Shown here: piece by piece, positions 4,707-5,255 of the stretch | How the letters are laid out: each line of letters begins with the position of its first letter | Position numbering within the stretch: the first letter of the stretch is position 1 | NCBI GenBank assembly: GCA_028703735.1 | Contig: JAQVMI010000157.1 | Span: 1-5,255 of the forward strand | Origin: Candidatus Cloacimonadota bacterium | GTDB lineage: Bacteria; Cloacimonadota; Cloacimonadia; Cloacimonadales; Cloacimonadaceae | Direction: 5' to 3' | Length of the DNA stretch: 5,255 nucleotides | The notes under the pieces: generated by a model | Told to the model about the DNA's origin: nothing | Seen by the model: only the letters and a program-made list of their open reading frames with translations | Database searches by the model: none | Translations under genes and position numbers: made by a program

Positions 4707-5255
4707 TCAATTCATCGTAAATAGCTGCATCATCCGCTTCTTGTTATTAGCATAGTTCAACGCAGTTTGCTGTGTAATTAAACCCTTTTTATGAAGCTCC
4801 CGTAAATCTTGCTCCAAGGTGCACATCCCAAATTTTTTCCCTTCCACCATCATTTGATAGATTTCGCCAATATTCTTGTTCCTTATGGCTGCCTTTATAC
4901 CGGAGTCTGCACTTAAAATCTCTTTTGCCATCACTAATCTGCCGTCAATGGTAGGAACCAGTTTTTGGCTCATAGATATAGAGATCACATCCGCCAAACG
5001 GTTTCGAATACGTTCCTGCTCTTCTGGAGGAAATTCGGCAATAATCCTGTGCAAACTATCGATAGCTGAACTCGTGTGCAAGGTTGTAAAAGCTTTATGA
5101 CCACTATCTGTTATTTCCAGCACTGTTGCTATGGTTTGGGGATCGCGCATTTCACCCACAACAATAATATCCGGATCCTGACGCAGAGCTTCGATGGCAC
5201 CTGCCTCGAAGCTTTGCACATCTATGCCCACTTCCCTGTGCCTAACCAGGCTTGC
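4707..5255 (-). CDS. pilT: PilT-family retraction ATPase, C-terminal half (5' end beyond the window)
   Basis: PilT hexamers at the inner-membrane base hydrolyse ATP to pull pilins back into the membrane and retract the pilus. The frame is open from the right edge, so the start, the N-terminal PAS-like domain and the Walker A loop are missing. The 182 visible residues begin ASLVRHREVGID, matching the PilT segment that normally reads QREVG. Then follow Walker B in DPDIIVVGEMRD (27-38), the histidine box around TLHTSSAIDSLHRII (58-72) and the SQKLVP segment (96-101). AAIRN (121-125) corresponds to the AIRNL motif typical of PilT retraction motors. The gene ends FTMN with TGA at 4707-4709. A GTG at 5229-5231 lies inside the conserved fold and is not the start. 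Full PilT proteins have about 345-370 residues, so about half is present. A PilU-like paralogue cannot be excluded. Confidence 0.93.
   Translation of the reverse strand, partial: ASLVRHREVGIDVQSFEAGAIEALRQDPDIIVVGEMRDPQTIATVLEITDSGHKAFTTLHTSSAIDSLHRIIAEFPPEEQERIRNRLADVISISMSQKLVPTIDGRLVMAKEILSADSGIKAAIRNKNIGEIYQMMVEGKKFGMCTLEQDLRELHKKGLITQQTALNYANNKKRMMQLFTMN

Noticed and set aside
4707..5231. Treating the GTG at 5229-5231 as the start of a short complete protein
   Set aside because: The frame is open to the window edge and the codons before it (SLVRHRE) match the conserved PilT sequence, so the gene is simply truncated by the window.

Overview
The window carries part of a type IV pilus (T4P) locus. 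Every real gene lies on the minus strand, so transcription runs from the right edge to the left. In transcription order there are: the C-terminal half of a PilT-family retraction ATPase, cut by the right edge; a 457-base gene-free interval packed with repeats; a 719-residue fused PilM-PilN-like protein with an extra helical-repeat tail; a 287-residue PilO-like protein that continues into a PilP/GspC-like domain; and a short PilQ-like secretin. The last 111 bases hold a hairpin and no gene.

The last three genes form a tight operon. The fused pilM-pilN gene and the pilO-pilP gene overlap by four bases (ATGA). The same ATGA junction occurs between the pilO-pilP and secretin genes, although the secretin start with the better ribosome binding site lies 12 bases further in. 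The usual pilMNOPQ set (cytoplasmic PilM, inner-membrane PilN and PilO, periplasmic PilP, outer-membrane PilQ) thus appears as three polypeptides. Together they would form the bridge from the cytoplasmic face of the inner membrane to the outer-membrane pore. The PilT-family motor would power pilus retraction. The assembly ATPase PilB, the platform PilC and the pilins are not in the window.

The 457-base interval between pilT and the fused pilM-pilN gene is not coding. From the pilT side it contains: (a) a 32-bp tandem duplication in which a 9-mer recurs five times at alternating 18 and 14 base steps; (b) a 64-bp palindromic element with 10-bp terminal inverted repeats and two internal hairpins; (c) about seven units of a 24-25 bp tandem repeat, each unit starting with the end sequence of that 64-bp element; (d) a short run of GTTAA-type heptamers just upstream of the fused pilM-pilN gene.

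Organism: a diderm bacterium (secretin plus alignment complex), of AT-leaning to moderate GC. The repeat-rich intergenic style and the condensed pil operon remind me of Cloacimonadota or other FCB-group uncultured lineages. That is inference from general look only; there is no rRNA or marker gene here. The most interesting content is the gene-fused, partly reduced alignment complex and the relationship between the tandem array and the inverted-repeat element.
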